In this document: piece by piece, positions 32,017-41,500 of the stretch
How the letters are laid out: each line of letters begins with the position of its first letter
How positions within the stretch are numbered: position 1 is the stretch's first letter
NCBI GenBank assembly: GCA_046296195.1
Contig: JBKBLR010000006.1
Coordinates: 60,809 to 124,808 of the forward strand
Origin: Amphiplicatus sp046296195
GTDB taxonomy: Bacteria > Pseudomonadota > Alphaproteobacteria > Caulobacterales > Parvularculaceae
DNA: 64,000 nt
Direction of reading: 5' to 3'
Position numbers and translations under genes: made by a program
The notes under the pieces: model-generated
The model's input: only the letters and a program-made list of their open reading frames with translations
The model's database searches: none
What the model was told of the DNA's origin: nothing

Positions 32017-32786
32017 ATAAGGCCCGCAAGCGGAGAAGACGGATCGGCGTACCGCTTTTTCGGCATCCGGCCCGCGAGATAGGCCTCACGACCGGCGATC
32101 ACCGCGTGCCTCATCGCCGAGGCCATCAGGATCGGATCCTTCGCCTCGGCGATCGCCGTGTTCATGAGGACGCCGTCGCAGCCGAGCTCCATCGCGACCG
32201 CCGCGTCGGACGCAGTGCCGACGCCCGCGTCGACAATGACGGGCACGGAGGATTGCTCGACGATGAGACGGATCGTGACCGGATTGAGGATGCCGAGTCC
32301 TGAGCCGATCAGCGAGCCCAAAGGCATGATCGCGCAGCAGCCGGCGTCTTCGAGCTTCTTCGCATAGACAGGATCGTCCGAACAGTAGACCATCACGTCG
32401 AAGCCGTCGGCAATGAGAAGTTTCGCCGCCCGCAGCGTCTCCTCCATATCAGGATAGAGCGTCTTCTGGTCGGCGAGGACCTCGAGCTTCACAAGGCTCC
32501 ACCCGCCGGCCTCGCGGGCAAGGCGCAAAGTGCGGATGGCGTCCTCTGCGGTGAAGCATCCGGCCGTGTTCGGCAGATAGACGAATTTCGCCGGGTCGAG
32601 ATGATCGGTCAGCATCGGCTTCGACCGGTCGCTCAAGTTGACGCGGCGCACCGCGACCGTGACCATTTCCGCGCCCGCCGCTTCGGCCGCGCGCGCATTC
32701 TCCTCATAGGTCTTGTATTTGCCGGTGCCGATGATGAGGCGCGATTTGAACGTCCGCCCAGCGATCACGAGGTCCGCCGCCATCAT
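32013..32786 (-). CDS. thiG: thiazole synthase
   Basis: 257 residues. ThiG signatures are LIIGTGKYKTYEENARAAEA, TVAVRRVNLSD, LPNTAGCFTAEDAIRTLRLA, VKLEVLADQKTLYPD and the phosphate-binding PVIVDAGVGTASDAAVAMEL. The TIM-barrel enzyme builds the thiazole ring of thiamine from deoxyxylulose phosphate, the ThiS thiocarboxylate and an iminoglycine donor. It overlaps thiS by 4 bases, so the two are coupled. ThiO, which makes iminoglycine from glycine by oxidation, is encoded separately at 44027-45124 in this window. Confidence 0.96.
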   Translation of the reverse strand: MMAADLVIAGRTFKSRLIIGTGKYKTYEENARAAEAAGAEMVTVAVRRVNLSDRSKPMLTDHLDPAKFVYLPNTAGCFTAEDAIRTLRLAREAGGWSLVKLEVLADQKTLYPDMEETLRAAKLLIADGFDVMVYCSDDPVYAKKLEDAGCCAIMPLGSLIGSGLGILNPVTIRLIVEQSSVPVIVDAGVGTASDAAVAMELGCDGVLMNTAIAEAKDPILMASAMRHAVIAGREAYLAGRMPKKRYADPSSPLAGLI

Positions 32787-32983
32787 CCGCCCCCGACGAA
32801 ATGAACGATCTCCACGGCGTCGCCGTCAGCAAGGCGGGTCGCCTCATAACGGGATTTCGGCACGATCTCGCGATTGAGCTCGACGCCGAGGCGCCGCCCG
32901 TCGAGCTGCAGCGCGGCAAGGAGGCCGGACACCGACGCCCCCTCCGACAGCTCGCGAGGCTCTCCATTGACGATAAGACGCAT
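32783..32983 (-). CDS. thiS: sulfur carrier protein ThiS
   Basis: A 66-residue ubiquitin-fold protein from the ATG at 32983 (MRLIVNGEPRELSEGASVSG); a start five codons earlier is possible. VGVELNREIVPKS-type strand and the C-terminal FVGGG are diagnostic: the terminal Gly-Gly is adenylated and thiocarboxylated to carry sulfur to ThiG. It is the first gene of thiS-thiG. Confidence 0.93.
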   Translation of the reverse strand: MRLIVNGEPRELSEGASVSGLLAALQLDGRRLGVELNREIVPKSRYEATRLADGDAVEIVHFVGGG

Positions 32984-33093
32984 CAATCTTTCAACCAACG
33001 GCCGGTGCCGGTTTGCACAAATGAAACGAACCGGCTTTTATGTGTCGGCTAAAGGCCGCCTTTGCAAGGCTCAGGGAGCCTTGGCGCGACAGC

Positions 33094-33540
33094 ATGCTGA
33101 TCTACGTCCTTAACGGCCCGAACCTCAATCTGCTCGGCAAGCGAGAGCCGCACATTTACGGCTCGGCGACGCTCGGCGACGTCCAGAACGCGGTTGAGAA
33201 GAAGGCGGCGGGACTGGGGCTCCGCGTCGACTTCCGGCAGTCGAACCATGAGGGGGTGCTGGTCGACTGGATCCAGGAGGCGCGGGAGAAGGCGGCAGGT
33301 CTCGTCCTCAATCCCGGCGCTTACACCCACACCTCGGTCGCAATCCACGACGCCCTGAAGGCGCTGACCATTCCCACGATCGAAGTGCATCTGTCGAACA
33401 TCCATGCCCGCGAGGCCTTCCGCCGCCATTCCTTTGTCAGTCCGGCGGCGACCGGCGTCATCTGCGGCCTCGGCGCTGAGGGTTACCTGGCCGCGCTTGA
33501 CGCCCTGAAAAGGCTCATCGACAAGGGGCCAAAAGGCTGA
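33094..33540 (+). CDS. aroQ: 3-dehydroquinate dehydratase, type II
   Basis: 148 residues from the ATG at 33094. Type II signatures: LNGPNLNLLGKREPHIYGSA (catalytic Tyr/Arg loop), LVLNPGAYTHTSVAIHDAL, EVHLSNIHAREAFRRHSF and ATGVICGLGAEGY. It dehydrates 3-dehydroquinate in the shikimate pathway as a dodecamer. It stands immediately before accB-accC, an arrangement common in Proteobacteria, with 19 bases to accB. Confidence 0.96.
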   Translation: MLIYVLNGPNLNLLGKREPHIYGSATLGDVQNAVEKKAAGLGLRVDFRQSNHEGVLVDWIQEAREKAAGLVLNPGAYTHTSVAIHDALKALTIPTIEVHLSNIHAREAFRRHSFVSPAATGVICGLGAEGYLAALDALKRLIDKGPKG

Positions 33541-33559
33541 ACAGGGATTTCCGCCCGAC

Positions 33560-34039
33560 ATGAGCTCATTGAAGCCGAACGCCGCGGAGGCCGCCTGGAT
33601 CCGCGAGCTGGCCGCCATTCTCGACCAGACGGGTCTCACTGAAATCGAAATCCAGAAGCCGGACATGCGCGTGCGCGTCTCGCGCACGAGCGCCGGCCCG
33701 ACGGTCGCCTACGCCCCGGCGGCGCCCGCCGCCGCGCCCGCCGCGCCGACCGCCCCGCAGACGAGAGCGCCGGCGGCGGCTGAAACAAAGCCTGCCGGCC
33801 CGCCTGCGGGGGCCGTCACCTCGCCGATGGTGGGCACCGTCTACCTGTCGCCTTCGCCCGGTGCCGACGCCTTCGTGAAAGTCGGCGACAAGGTGCGCGA
33901 GGGCCAGACGCTGATGATCGTCGAGGCGATGAAGACGATGAACCCCATCGCCGCCCCGCGCGCCGGTTCGGTCAAAGAGGTGCTCGTCCGCGACGCCCAG
34001 CCGGTCGAATATGGCGAAGCGCTGATCGTGATCGAGTAG
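33560..34039 (+). CDS. accB: acetyl-CoA carboxylase biotin carboxyl carrier protein
   Basis: 159 residues. The N-terminal segment AAILDQTGLTEIEIQKPDMR, an Ala/Pro linker (about residues 55-80) and the biotinyl domain with VEAMKTMNPIAAP, whose Lys near residue 125 carries biotin, are all present. SPMVGTVYLSPSPGADAFVK opens the domain. The protein carries carboxybiotin between AccC and the carboxyltransferase in fatty acid synthesis. It lies four bases before accC. Confidence 0.96.
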   Translation: MSSLKPNAAEAAWIRELAAILDQTGLTEIEIQKPDMRVRVSRTSAGPTVAYAPAAPAAAPAAPTAPQTRAPAAAETKPAGPPAGAVTSPMVGTVYLSPSPGADAFVKVGDKVREGQTLMIVEAMKTMNPIAAPRAGSVKEVLVRDAQPVEYGEALIVIE

Positions 34040-34043
34040 CGGA

Positions 34044-35402
34044 ATGTTCAACAAGGTCCTGATCGCGAACCGCGGCGAGATCGCGCTCCGGGTCCACCGC
34101 GCCTGCAAGGAGCTCGGCGTTTCGACCGTAGCGATCCATTCGACGGCCGACGCCGACGCCCTGCACGTCAAACTCGCTGATGAAAGCGTGTGCATCGGCC
34201 CGCCGCCGCCGAAGGACAGCTATCTCAACATTCCGGCGATCATCTCGGCCGCCGAGATCACCAACGCCGACGCCATCCATCCGGGCTACGGCTTCCTGTC
34301 GGAGAATGCGCGCTTCGCCGAGATCGTCACGGCCCACAACATCGCCTTCATCGGCCCGACGCCGGAGCATATCCGCGTCATGGGCGACAAGATCGCCGCG
34401 AAAGCGGCGGCCGGCGACGCCGGCATTCCGCTCGTGCCGGGCAGCAAGGGCGCTCTCGCCTCCCTTGAGGAGGCGCGGCGCGCCGCCGAAGACATCGGCT
34501 TTCCAGTGCTCGTGAAGGCGGCCGCGGGCGGCGGCGGACGCGGCATGAAGGTCGCCAAGACGCCCGATGCGCTCGCCGAGGCGGTGTCGACCGCGAAAGC
34601 GGAGGCCAAGGCGGCGTTCGGGGACGACAGCGTCTATCTCGAGAAATATCTCGAGCGGCCCCGCCACATCGAGATCCAGATCATCGCCGACAAATTTGGG
34701 AATGTCGTCCAGCTCGGCGAGCGTGACTGCTCGCTCCAGCGCCGCCACCAGAAGGTCCTCGAAGAAGCGCTGTCGCCCGCGCTGACCGATAAGGAGCGCA
34801 AGGAGATCGGCGACATCGCCAGGAATGCGATCGCCAAGCTCGGCTATCTCGGCGCCGGCACCATCGAGTTCCTCTACGAGAACGGGCGCTTTTATTTCAT
34901 CGAGATGAACACGCGCATCCAGGTCGAGCACCCCGTCACCGAGCTCGTGACGCGCACCGACCTCATCCGCGAACAGATCCGCGTCGCCGCCGGCATGCCG
35001 CTCTCGTTCCGCCAGGAGGACATCGTCTTTCAGGGCCATGCGATCGAGTGCCGGATCAACGCCGAAAACCCGAAAACCTTCCGGCCCTCGCCAGGCGAGA
35101 TCACCTATTTTCATGCGCCGGGCGGTCCGGGCGTCCGGTTCGACAGCGCGATCTACACCGGCTACCGGATTCCGCCTTATTACGACTCGATGGTTGGCAA
35201 GCTGATCGTTTTCGGCGACGATCGCGATCACTGCATCCGACGCCTGCGCCGTTGCCTCGCGGAGATGGCCCTGCAGGGCGTCGATTCGACGCTGCCGCTC
35301 TTCCGCGAGCTCATCGAACAGCCGGATTTCCTCGCGGGCGACTATCACATCCACTGGCTCGAACAGTGGCTGGCGAAAGAGGCGGCCGCCGCCGGCGAAT
35401 GA
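34044..35402 (+). CDS. accC: acetyl-CoA carboxylase, biotin carboxylase subunit
   Basis: 452 residues with full-length ATP-grasp architecture: NRGEIALRVHRACKELGVST, HPGYGFLSENARFAE, the Gly-rich ATP loop KAAAGGGGRGMKVA, EKYLERPRHIEIQIIAD, and the catalytic region EMNTRIQVEHPVTELVTR. The C-terminal EGHAIECRINAE-type strand is present (FQGHAIECRINAENPKTF). It carboxylates the biotin on AccB using ATP and bicarbonate. The aat gene follows after four bases, so aroQ-accB-accC-aat form one transcription unit. Confidence 0.97.
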   Translation: MFNKVLIANRGEIALRVHRACKELGVSTVAIHSTADADALHVKLADESVCIGPPPPKDSYLNIPAIISAAEITNADAIHPGYGFLSENARFAEIVTAHNIAFIGPTPEHIRVMGDKIAAKAAAGDAGIPLVPGSKGALASLEEARRAAEDIGFPVLVKAAAGGGGRGMKVAKTPDALAEAVSTAKAEAKAAFGDDSVYLEKYLERPRHIEIQIIADKFGNVVQLGERDCSLQRRHQKVLEEALSPALTDKERKEIGDIARNAIAKLGYLGAGTIEFLYENGRFYFIEMNTRIQVEHPVTELVTRTDLIREQIRVAAGMPLSFRQEDIVFQGHAIECRINAENPKTFRPSPGEITYFHAPGGPGVRFDSAIYTGYRIPPYYDSMVGKLIVFGDDRDHCIRRLRRCLAEMALQGVDSTLPLFRELIEQPDFLAGDYHIHWLEQWLAKEAAAAGE

Positions 35403-35406
35403 GATC

Positions 35407-36072
35407 ATGCCGCGCGACGCCTCCGCCCGCATCGATCCTGACGATCTCCTCAAGGCCTACACGCTCGGCTATTTCCCGATGGCGAAAACGCGCTTTGACG
35501 ACCAGGTCGTCTGGGTGCTTCCCGAAATCCGCGGCGTCCTGCCGCTCGAAGAGGCGCGCGCGCCGCGCCGGCTCTTGCGCACGCTGAAGCAAGCGCCCTT
35601 CGAGGTGACGGTCGACCGGGCCTTCGGCGAGGTCATCGCGGCCTGCGCGAAATCCGCCAAGGGCCGGCGCGACACCTGGATCAACCATGCGATCGAGGAC
35701 GTCTTCATGACGCTGCACGAAGCGGGCTTTGCGCACAGCGTCGAATGCTGGCGCGAGGGCGTGCTCGCCGGCGGGCTTTACGGCCTTGCGCTCGGCGGAA
35801 TTTTCTGCGGCGAGAGCATGTTTTCCGTCAAGCGCGACGCCTCGAAAATCGCCATGCTGCATCTCATCGCGCGGCTGAAGCACGGCGGGTTCAAGCTGCT
35901 CGACGCGCAATTCTTCACCGAGCATCTGTCGCAGTTCGGCGTCCGTGAATGTCCGGATTCGGACTATCAGGCGATGCTGGCGGCGATGCTGCCCGTCCGC
36001 GCGGATTTTCTGAAGCCGCCGCTTCAGCTATCGACCTTGACCGTTTTGCAGTCGATCACCCAGACGTCGTAG
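35407..36072 (+). CDS. aat: leucyl/phenylalanyl-tRNA-protein transferase
   Basis: 221 residues. Family motifs: LLKAYTLGYFPMA, TWINHAIEDVFMTLHEAGFA, SVECWREGVLAGGLYGLALG and IFCGESMFSVKRDASKIAML, then LLDAQFFTEHLSQFGV. It adds Leu or Phe to proteins with N-terminal Arg or Lys, marking them for ClpS-ClpAP degradation. The 3' end overlaps the convergent DUF2155 gene by 49 bases. Confidence 0.95.
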   Translation: MPRDASARIDPDDLLKAYTLGYFPMAKTRFDDQVVWVLPEIRGVLPLEEARAPRRLLRTLKQAPFEVTVDRAFGEVIAACAKSAKGRRDTWINHAIEDVFMTLHEAGFAHSVECWREGVLAGGLYGLALGGIFCGESMFSVKRDASKIAMLHLIARLKHGGFKLLDAQFFTEHLSQFGVRECPDSDYQAMLAAMLPVRADFLKPPLQLSTLTVLQSITQTS

Positions 36073-36677
36073 ACCGGGTGCTGGAGAGCGCTCAAGGCGG
36101 GACTCGATTCGAACATCCAGCCCGAAAAGACCATGTTTGCAGGCAGCCCCGCCTGCGGCGCAGGCGCGGCCGGCGACAGGGCGCCGCCATGCTCGCCCGC
36201 CGGGGCGAGGGCTTCGCTCTTCACCTTGGCGGGCTTTTTCTTTTTCGGCTCGGGAATCTTGAGGTTCGATTTCGGCGGCGGCGCCTCGTCGATGATCTCG
36301 ACGAAGGCGGTCGTTTCGGGAAACTCCTCCGGCGGGCGCGTGTCGCAGGTGCGCGCCGTGATCGTCAGCGTGCCGAATGTCGCCTTCTCGTTCATCGCGA
36401 TGACGAGGTCGGAATATTTCGCGGTGATCTTGTCGAGCGCGCGCAAGGTGACAGAGACGGGCCTGCGCTTTTCAACGGTCTCGATGTCCGGAAAATCGGC
36501 GTCCGGTGACGCCTGATTGAGCTCGTCAAGCTCGCTCGGCCCCGGCGCACCAGGCGCAGCGCCGTCCGCGGGCGCCGCATCCCCGCTGAGGATGTCGTCG
36601 AGCGCCGGATCGCCCGACTGGGCGAGCGCGGCGCCGGCGAACAGAGCCGCCGCGGCGGCGCAGAGAAGTCGCTTCAT
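36024..36677 (-). CDS. DUF2155 domain periplasmic protein
   Basis: 217 residues with a clear signal peptide (MKRLLCAAAAALFAGAALAQ). The body has an acidic/Pro-rich linker, then the DUF2155 domain: VTLRALDKITAKYSDLVIAM, FGTLTITARTCDTRPPEEFP, ETTAFVEIIDEAPPPKSN and the C-terminal VFSGWMFESSPALSALQHPV with YDVWVIDCK. The family is found mainly in alphaproteobacteria and its function is unknown. The ATG at 36677 overlaps by 4 bases the TGA (36676-36674) of the frame that I take to be the mlaD end, which ties the two genes into one operon with NDUFA12. Confidence 0.88.
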   Translation of the reverse strand: MKRLLCAAAAALFAGAALAQSGDPALDDILSGDAAPADGAAPGAPGPSELDELNQASPDADFPDIETVEKRRPVSVTLRALDKITAKYSDLVIAMNEKATFGTLTITARTCDTRPPEEFPETTAFVEIIDEAPPPKSNLKIPEPKKKKPAKVKSEALAPAGEHGGALSPAAPAPQAGLPANMVFSGWMFESSPALSALQHPVYDVWVIDCKTVKVDS

Positions 36678-37392
36678 AATCCGTCTCCGGAAGATGGGTC
36701 GGGGGGGCCCGCCGCGGGCGCGGCCGCCCCGGCCGCGATTGAGGCGGTGGCCGGCCCAGCCGGGATGGCCAACACACNNNNNNNNNNGTGGCTTCGACCT
36801 CGTTTGGCCATGGCATGAACGTCACGCCGCTGGCCCTGACCCAGGCCATGTTGCCGCTGCTGAACGGGGGGCGACGCGTGCCCCTGACGATCCGCAAGCT
36901 TGAGCCGGGCGCCGCCCCGGAGGGCGCGGCGCCCGGGTCCGATTTGCCGGCGTTGCCGGAGAAAGCCTGCATCGCCAAACCTAGAAGGTCGACCGAGCCT
37001 TGCGTCACCGCGATGGTGTCGCCGGGCCTCAGCATCACGTCGCTGCCGCCGGGCTCGAGCGCGATATGGGCGCCGCCGAGAAGACCGTCGGAGACGACCT
37101 TGGCGACGGTGTCGTCCGGCAGTTCGACGCCGGACGCCACGTTGAACGTCACACGCGCTTCATAGGTCTTCGGATCGAGCGCGCTCGCCGACACGGCGCC
37201 GACCTTGACGCCGGCGATGCGCACTTCAGACCCCGAGGTGACGCCGTCGACGCGCCCGAAGACCGCGTGCAAGGGATAGGTGCGCGCCGTATCGCCGCGC
37301 CCGCTGACCTCATAGGCGTAATAGAGAAAGCCGGCCGCGACGCCGAGCACGCCGACGCCGACGATCGTCTCGAAAATGCCGCCCTTCGCCAT
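36674..37392 (-). CDS. mlaD: MlaD/MCE-domain outer membrane lipid asymmetry protein, interrupted by an assembly gap
   Basis: The start is the ATG at 37392. The N-terminus MAKGGIFETIVGVGVLGVAA is a membrane anchor, followed by the MCE domain (YPLHAVFGRVDGVTSGSEVR, IAGVKVGAVSASALDPKTYE, ASGVELPDDTVAKVVSDGLL, GGAHIALEPGG) and TQGSVDLLGLAMQAFSG, the usual end of a short MlaD. After about 36900 the frame becomes unlike MlaD (see the 36788-36900 entry) and then hits ten N. Beyond the gap a minus-strand frame VLAIPAGPATASIAAGAAAP... stops at 36674, overlapping the DUF2155 start, and is the probable true C-terminus. The protein would bind phospholipid in the periplasm as part of an MlaFEDB transporter. 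A second, fuller Mla operon lies at 52.5-56 kb. Confidence 0.75.
36778..36787. other. assembly gap (ten N)
   Basis: Ten unknown bases interrupt the mlaD coding region. The true distance across this join is not known, and the sequence on its right side looks foreign to mlaD. Confidence 1.
36788..36900 (+). pseudogene. FtsI/PBP2-like transpeptidase fragment beside the gap (probable chimera)
   Basis: Directly right of the N run the plus strand reads VASTSFGHGMNVTPLALTQA followed by MLPLLNGGRRVPLTIRKL. This matches the segment after the KTG motif of class B penicillin-binding proteins (FGHG-x-x-V-T-P-L ... NGG-x-x-x-P-T). It has no start, no stop and no neighbouring ftsI, and lies antisense to mlaD. 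The change-over to good mlaD sequence falls at or near an AAGCTT at 36896-36901. I regard it as a misjoined end of a contig rather than a gene. Confidence 0.6.
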
Positions 37393-37400
37393 GCGCGTCC

Positions 37401-37802
37401 TCAGGCCTTTTCCGCTTCCGGCGTCCACGCCTCATAATCCGCCGCAACGCCGCCGGCGTTCCGCGCGAGGCTTCCCGTCGGATGATAGGCGAGCGGCGTC
37501 CCGGTCATGTTCGGCACATGGTCCTTTTCGAAGGCGCGCCGCTTCAGGGGCGCGGTCGTCGGCGGCTCGTCGAAGGTGTGATGCAGCCAGCCATGCCAGT
37601 CCGGCGTCACGCGGCTCGCCTCGGCGACGCCATGATAGATGACGAAGCGGCGCGCGCGCCCGTCGGGCCCCGTCCGCCCCGCTTCCTCGAAATAGCGGTT
37701 GCCCTGCTCGTCCGTGCCGATGAGGCGCGCGCGCTTGCGCCACAGCGAAAAGGAGGTGCCCCAGGTCGTTGAGTCCCACCAGGCGAAAAGCTGCTTCAGC
37801 AT
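37401..37802 (-). CDS. NADH:ubiquinone oxidoreductase accessory subunit NDUFA12 (B17.2-like)
   Basis: 133 residues from the ATG at 37802. It has the NDUFA12 pattern: WWDSTTWGTSFSLWRKRARL near the start, IGTDEQGNRYFEEAG, RFVIYHGVAEASRVTPDWHG, WLHHTFDEPPTTAPL and FEKDHVPNMTGTPLAYHPTG. This accessory subunit of complex I is shared by mitochondria and alphaproteobacteria. Its start overlaps the GFA gene by 7 bases, and mlaD begins 8 bases after its stop, so the four minus-strand genes form one operon. Confidence 0.93.
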   Translation of the reverse strand: MLKQLFAWWDSTTWGTSFSLWRKRARLIGTDEQGNRYFEEAGRTGPDGRARRFVIYHGVAEASRVTPDWHGWLHHTFDEPPTTAPLKRRAFEKDHVPNMTGTPLAYHPTGSLARNAGGVAADYEAWTPEAEKA

Positions 37803-38299
37803 GAGAGCCTTTTTGCTTCTTCGATCAGCGCCTCGCGGCGCGCCATCCGCTCCGGGCCGAACATCCGCACACGGTCCGCCGCCGAATAAAATTCGGAATA
37901 GACTTCGGCGCCCGCGGGCAGAATCACCCAGGGCAGTTTCGTCGACGTGAATATATGAACATCCGGGGCGATGCGCGACGGGTCGTCGAGCGTGCCGACG
38001 CGGACAAAGGCGAGTTTGGTGTCGAGCGTGGCGTAATGGCTCCAGACCGCGACACGGCAGACGGGGCAGCGGGCGATCTTCTGCCCCTTGCCGCTTGCCG
38101 TGGGGGTGAGGACGAGGTCCGGAACCGCCCCCGTGACGTCGAGCCGCTGGGTCTCGATCATTGCGTTGAGGGCGAAGGCCGAGCCCGTCTCGCGCTGGCA
38201 CCAGGTGCAATGGCAGCAATGGGTGAAGATTGGCGCGGACCGCAGCGCATAGCGGACGCCGCCGCAATCGCACCCGCCAGTCGCAAATGGCTCGCTCAC
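37796..38299 (-). CDS. GFA family protein (glutathione-dependent formaldehyde-activating enzyme-like)
   Basis: 167 residues. The zinc-binding pattern is complete: GGCDCGGVRYAL, HCCHCTWCQRETGSAFAL and ARCPVCRVAVWSHY, followed by VRVGTLDDPSRIAPDVHIFT, as in GFA/CENP-V proteins. Gfa itself promotes S-hydroxymethylglutathione formation, but many relatives have no tested activity. It is the first gene of the GFA-NDUFA12-mlaD-DUF2155 run. The 203 bases before nrdJ, which is divergent, hold no structure I can name. Confidence 0.88.
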   Translation of the reverse strand: MSEPFATGGCDCGGVRYALRSAPIFTHCCHCTWCQRETGSAFALNAMIETQRLDVTGAVPDLVLTPTASGKGQKIARCPVCRVAVWSHYATLDTKLAFVRVGTLDDPSRIAPDVHIFTSTKLPWVILPAGAEVYSEFYSAADRVRMFGPERMARREALIEEAKRLSC

Positions 38300-38502
38300 A
38301 GGACCTCCGGCCGCCGCGCCCGGCCGGGGCGCGCCGCGCGCTCTGATAGGACAATTCCCCGGGCCCCGCCAACGCGATTTCCGGGAACCAGTTTTATAAG
38401 CAAAATCAGATAGTTAGGATCATATTGCGCAAGGCCCAGAACATTGAGATGAGGGCGGCCCGCCGATACTATATCTTCGCCAGGAAAGGATGCGCCCGGC
38501 CG

Positions 38503-41500
38503 ATGCGCTTCGAGAGACAATTCACCACGGCGAAAGGCGGTCCCTATCAGGGGATCCGATTCCGGCGCACCGACAGCGAGCTGCGGGCGGCTTCGGGCGA
38601 GGTCCTGCACGCCATCCGCGACATTGAGGTTCCGGCGGACTGGAGCCAGACGGCGGCGGACATCCTCGCCCAGAAATATCTCCGCCGCGCCGGCGTGCCA
38701 GCGGCGACCAAGCGCGTCCCCGAAAAAGGCGTCCCGGATTTCCTCCAGCGCTCGGTCCCCGACGTCGCCGCGCTCGCCAAGCTCGCCCCGGAAAAGCGCT
38801 ACGGGCCGGAGACGAGCGCCCGGCAGGTGTTCGACCGCCTGGCCGGCGCCTGGGGCTATTGGGGCTGGCGCGCCGGGCTGTTCACCAATGCGGGCGAGGC
38901 GGAAATCTACGTCGACGAGATGAAGGCGATGATGGCGCGCCAGATCGGCGCCCCGAACAGCCCGCAATGGTTCAACACCGGCCTTCACTGGGCCTATGGC
39001 GTCGAGGGCGAAGGCCACGGGCACTTCTATGTCGATCCGGCGACGAATGTCGTCGTCGCCTCCGACAACGCCTATGAGCGCCCGCAGCCTCATGCCTGCT
39101 TCATCCAGTCGGTCGACGACAATCTCGTCGGCGAGGGCGGCATCATGGACCTGTGGTCGCGCGAGGCGCGGCTGTTCAAGTTCGGATCCGGCGCCGGCGC
39201 CAATTTCTCGGCGATCCGGGGCGCGGGCGAGCCCTTGTCCGGCGGCGGCAAAAGCTCCGGCCTGATGAGCTTCCTCAAAGTCGGCGACGCCGCGGCGGGC
39301 GCGGTGAAGTCGGGCGGCGTGACGCGGCGGGCGGCGAAGATGGTCGTCGTCGACGGCGATCACCCGGACATCGAGGAGTTCATCCGCTGGAAACCGGCCG
39401 AGGAGGACAAGGTCGCCGCGCTCGTCGCCGGCAGCCGCGCCCTCGCCCATCATGTTCCGAAGATTGTCGCCGCCTGCTGGGCCGAAACCGGCGAAAGCCG
39501 CGCCGATCCGCGCCGCAACGAGGCGCTGAAGGCGGCGGTGAAGGCGGCGAAGAAAGACTTCGTGCCCGAAGCCTCGATCCGCCGCGCGATCGAGCTCGCG
39601 CGCGGCGGCGCCAGATCGGCCCATGTCGAGCGCTACGATCTCGACTGGGACGGCGAGGCCTATCGCACCGTCAGCGGCCAGAATTCCAACAATTCGGTGC
39701 GCCTGACCGACGCCTTCTTCGAGGCGCTCGAGCGCAACGGCGACTGGACGCTGACGCGGCGCACCGACGGGGCGCCGGTGAAAACCGTCAAGGCGCGCGC
39801 GCTCTTCGATCAGATCGCCGAGGCGGCCTGGCGCTGCGCCGATCCCGGTCTGCAGTTCCACGACACGACGAACGCCTGGCACACCTGCCCGGCGGGCGGC
39901 GAGATCCGCGCCTCCAATCCGTGCTCGGAATATCTCTTCCTCGACGACACCGCCTGCAACCTCGCCTCGGTGAACCTGCTGAAATTCAGGACCGCGACGG
40001 GCTTCGACGTCGACGGCTTCGAGCACGCCTGCCGGCTGTGGACGGTGACGCTCGAAATCTCGGTCGGCATGGCGCAGTTCCCCTCGCCCGCGATCGCGCG
40101 GAAATCCCATGACTACCGCACGCTCGGGCTCGGTTACGCCAATCTCGGCGCGCTTCTCATGGCTTCGGGCCTCGCCTATGACAGCCCCGAGGCGCGGGCG
40201 ATCTGCGGCGCCGTGACCGCCCTTCTCACCGGCGCGGCCTATCGCGCCTCGGCCGAGATGGCGGGCGCGATCGGCGCCTTTCCGATGTGGCGCGAGAACC
40301 GCGAGGCGATGCTGCGCGTCCTGCGCAACCACCGCCGCGCCGCGCTCGGGACGCACGCCGCCGGCGAGTTCGAGGGCCTCGCGCGGGCGCCCATGGCGCT
40401 CGATCACCGCGCGGTTCCGTGGAAGGCGCTCGCCGAGCGCGCCAAGACGATCTGGAACGAGGCTTATGAGCTCGGCAGCCTCAACGGCTTCCGCAACGCG
40501 CAGGTCTCGGCGATCGCGCCGACGGGCACGATCGGCCTCGTGATGGATTGCGACACCACCGGCATCGAGCCTGATTTCGCGCTCGTCAAGTTCAAGAAGC
40601 TCGCCGGCGGCGGGCAGATCAAGCTCATCAACCAGCAGATCCCGGTCGCGCTCGCCGCGCTCGGCTATTCCGAGGCCGAGATCGCCGACATCGTCGATTA
40701 CGTCGTCGGGCGCGGCACGCTCGAGGGCGCGCCCGGCGTCACCCTCGAGGCGCTGCGCGAGGAAGGCTTCGACGAGAAGCGGCTCAAGGCGCTCGAAGAA
40801 CGGCTCAAGCTCTCCTTCGACCTCACCTTCGCCTTCACGCCGCAGGCGCTCGGCGAGGATTTCTGCCGTCACATCCTCGGCTTCACCGAAGGCCAGATGC
40901 ACGCGAGCGGCTATCAGGTGCTGCGCGATCTCGGCTTCTCGGACGAGGACATCCACGCGACCAATCTTTATGTCTGCGGCGCGATGACGACTGAAGGCGC
41001 GCCGCACCTCAAGCTCGAACATTACGCCGTGTTCGATTGCGCGACGCCGTGCGGCAAGGTCGGCGAGCGCGCTCTGTCGGTCGAGGCGCACCTCGCCATG
41101 ATGGCTGCGGCGCAGCCTTTTGTGTCGGGCGGCATCTCGAAGACGGTGAACCTGCCGAACCGGGCGAGCGTCGCCGACTGCGCCGCAACCTACCGGCGCG
41201 CTCATGAGCTCGGATTGAAATCGATCGCGCTCTATCGCGACGGCTCGAAGCTCTCCCAGCCGCTGGCGAGCGCGCTCCTTTCCGCCGAGGACGAGGAGGA
41301 CGGCGAGGAAATTGCGGCCGCGATCTCCGCCGCGCCCGCCGGCGAACGCTCGCGCATCGTCGCCGAGCGCATCGTCGAGCGCGTCATCGAAAGAACGCCG
41401 GGGCGCCGGCGCCTCCCTGACCGGCGCAAGGGCTACATCCAGAAGGCGATCGTCGGCGGCCACAAGGTCTATCTTCACACCGGCGAGTTCGACGACGGCG

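Noticed and set aside
38300..38502. Possible cobalamin riboswitch before nrdJ
   Set aside because: The 203-base divergent spacer lacks a recognisable B12-box and is too short for a convincing full aptamer plus promoters.
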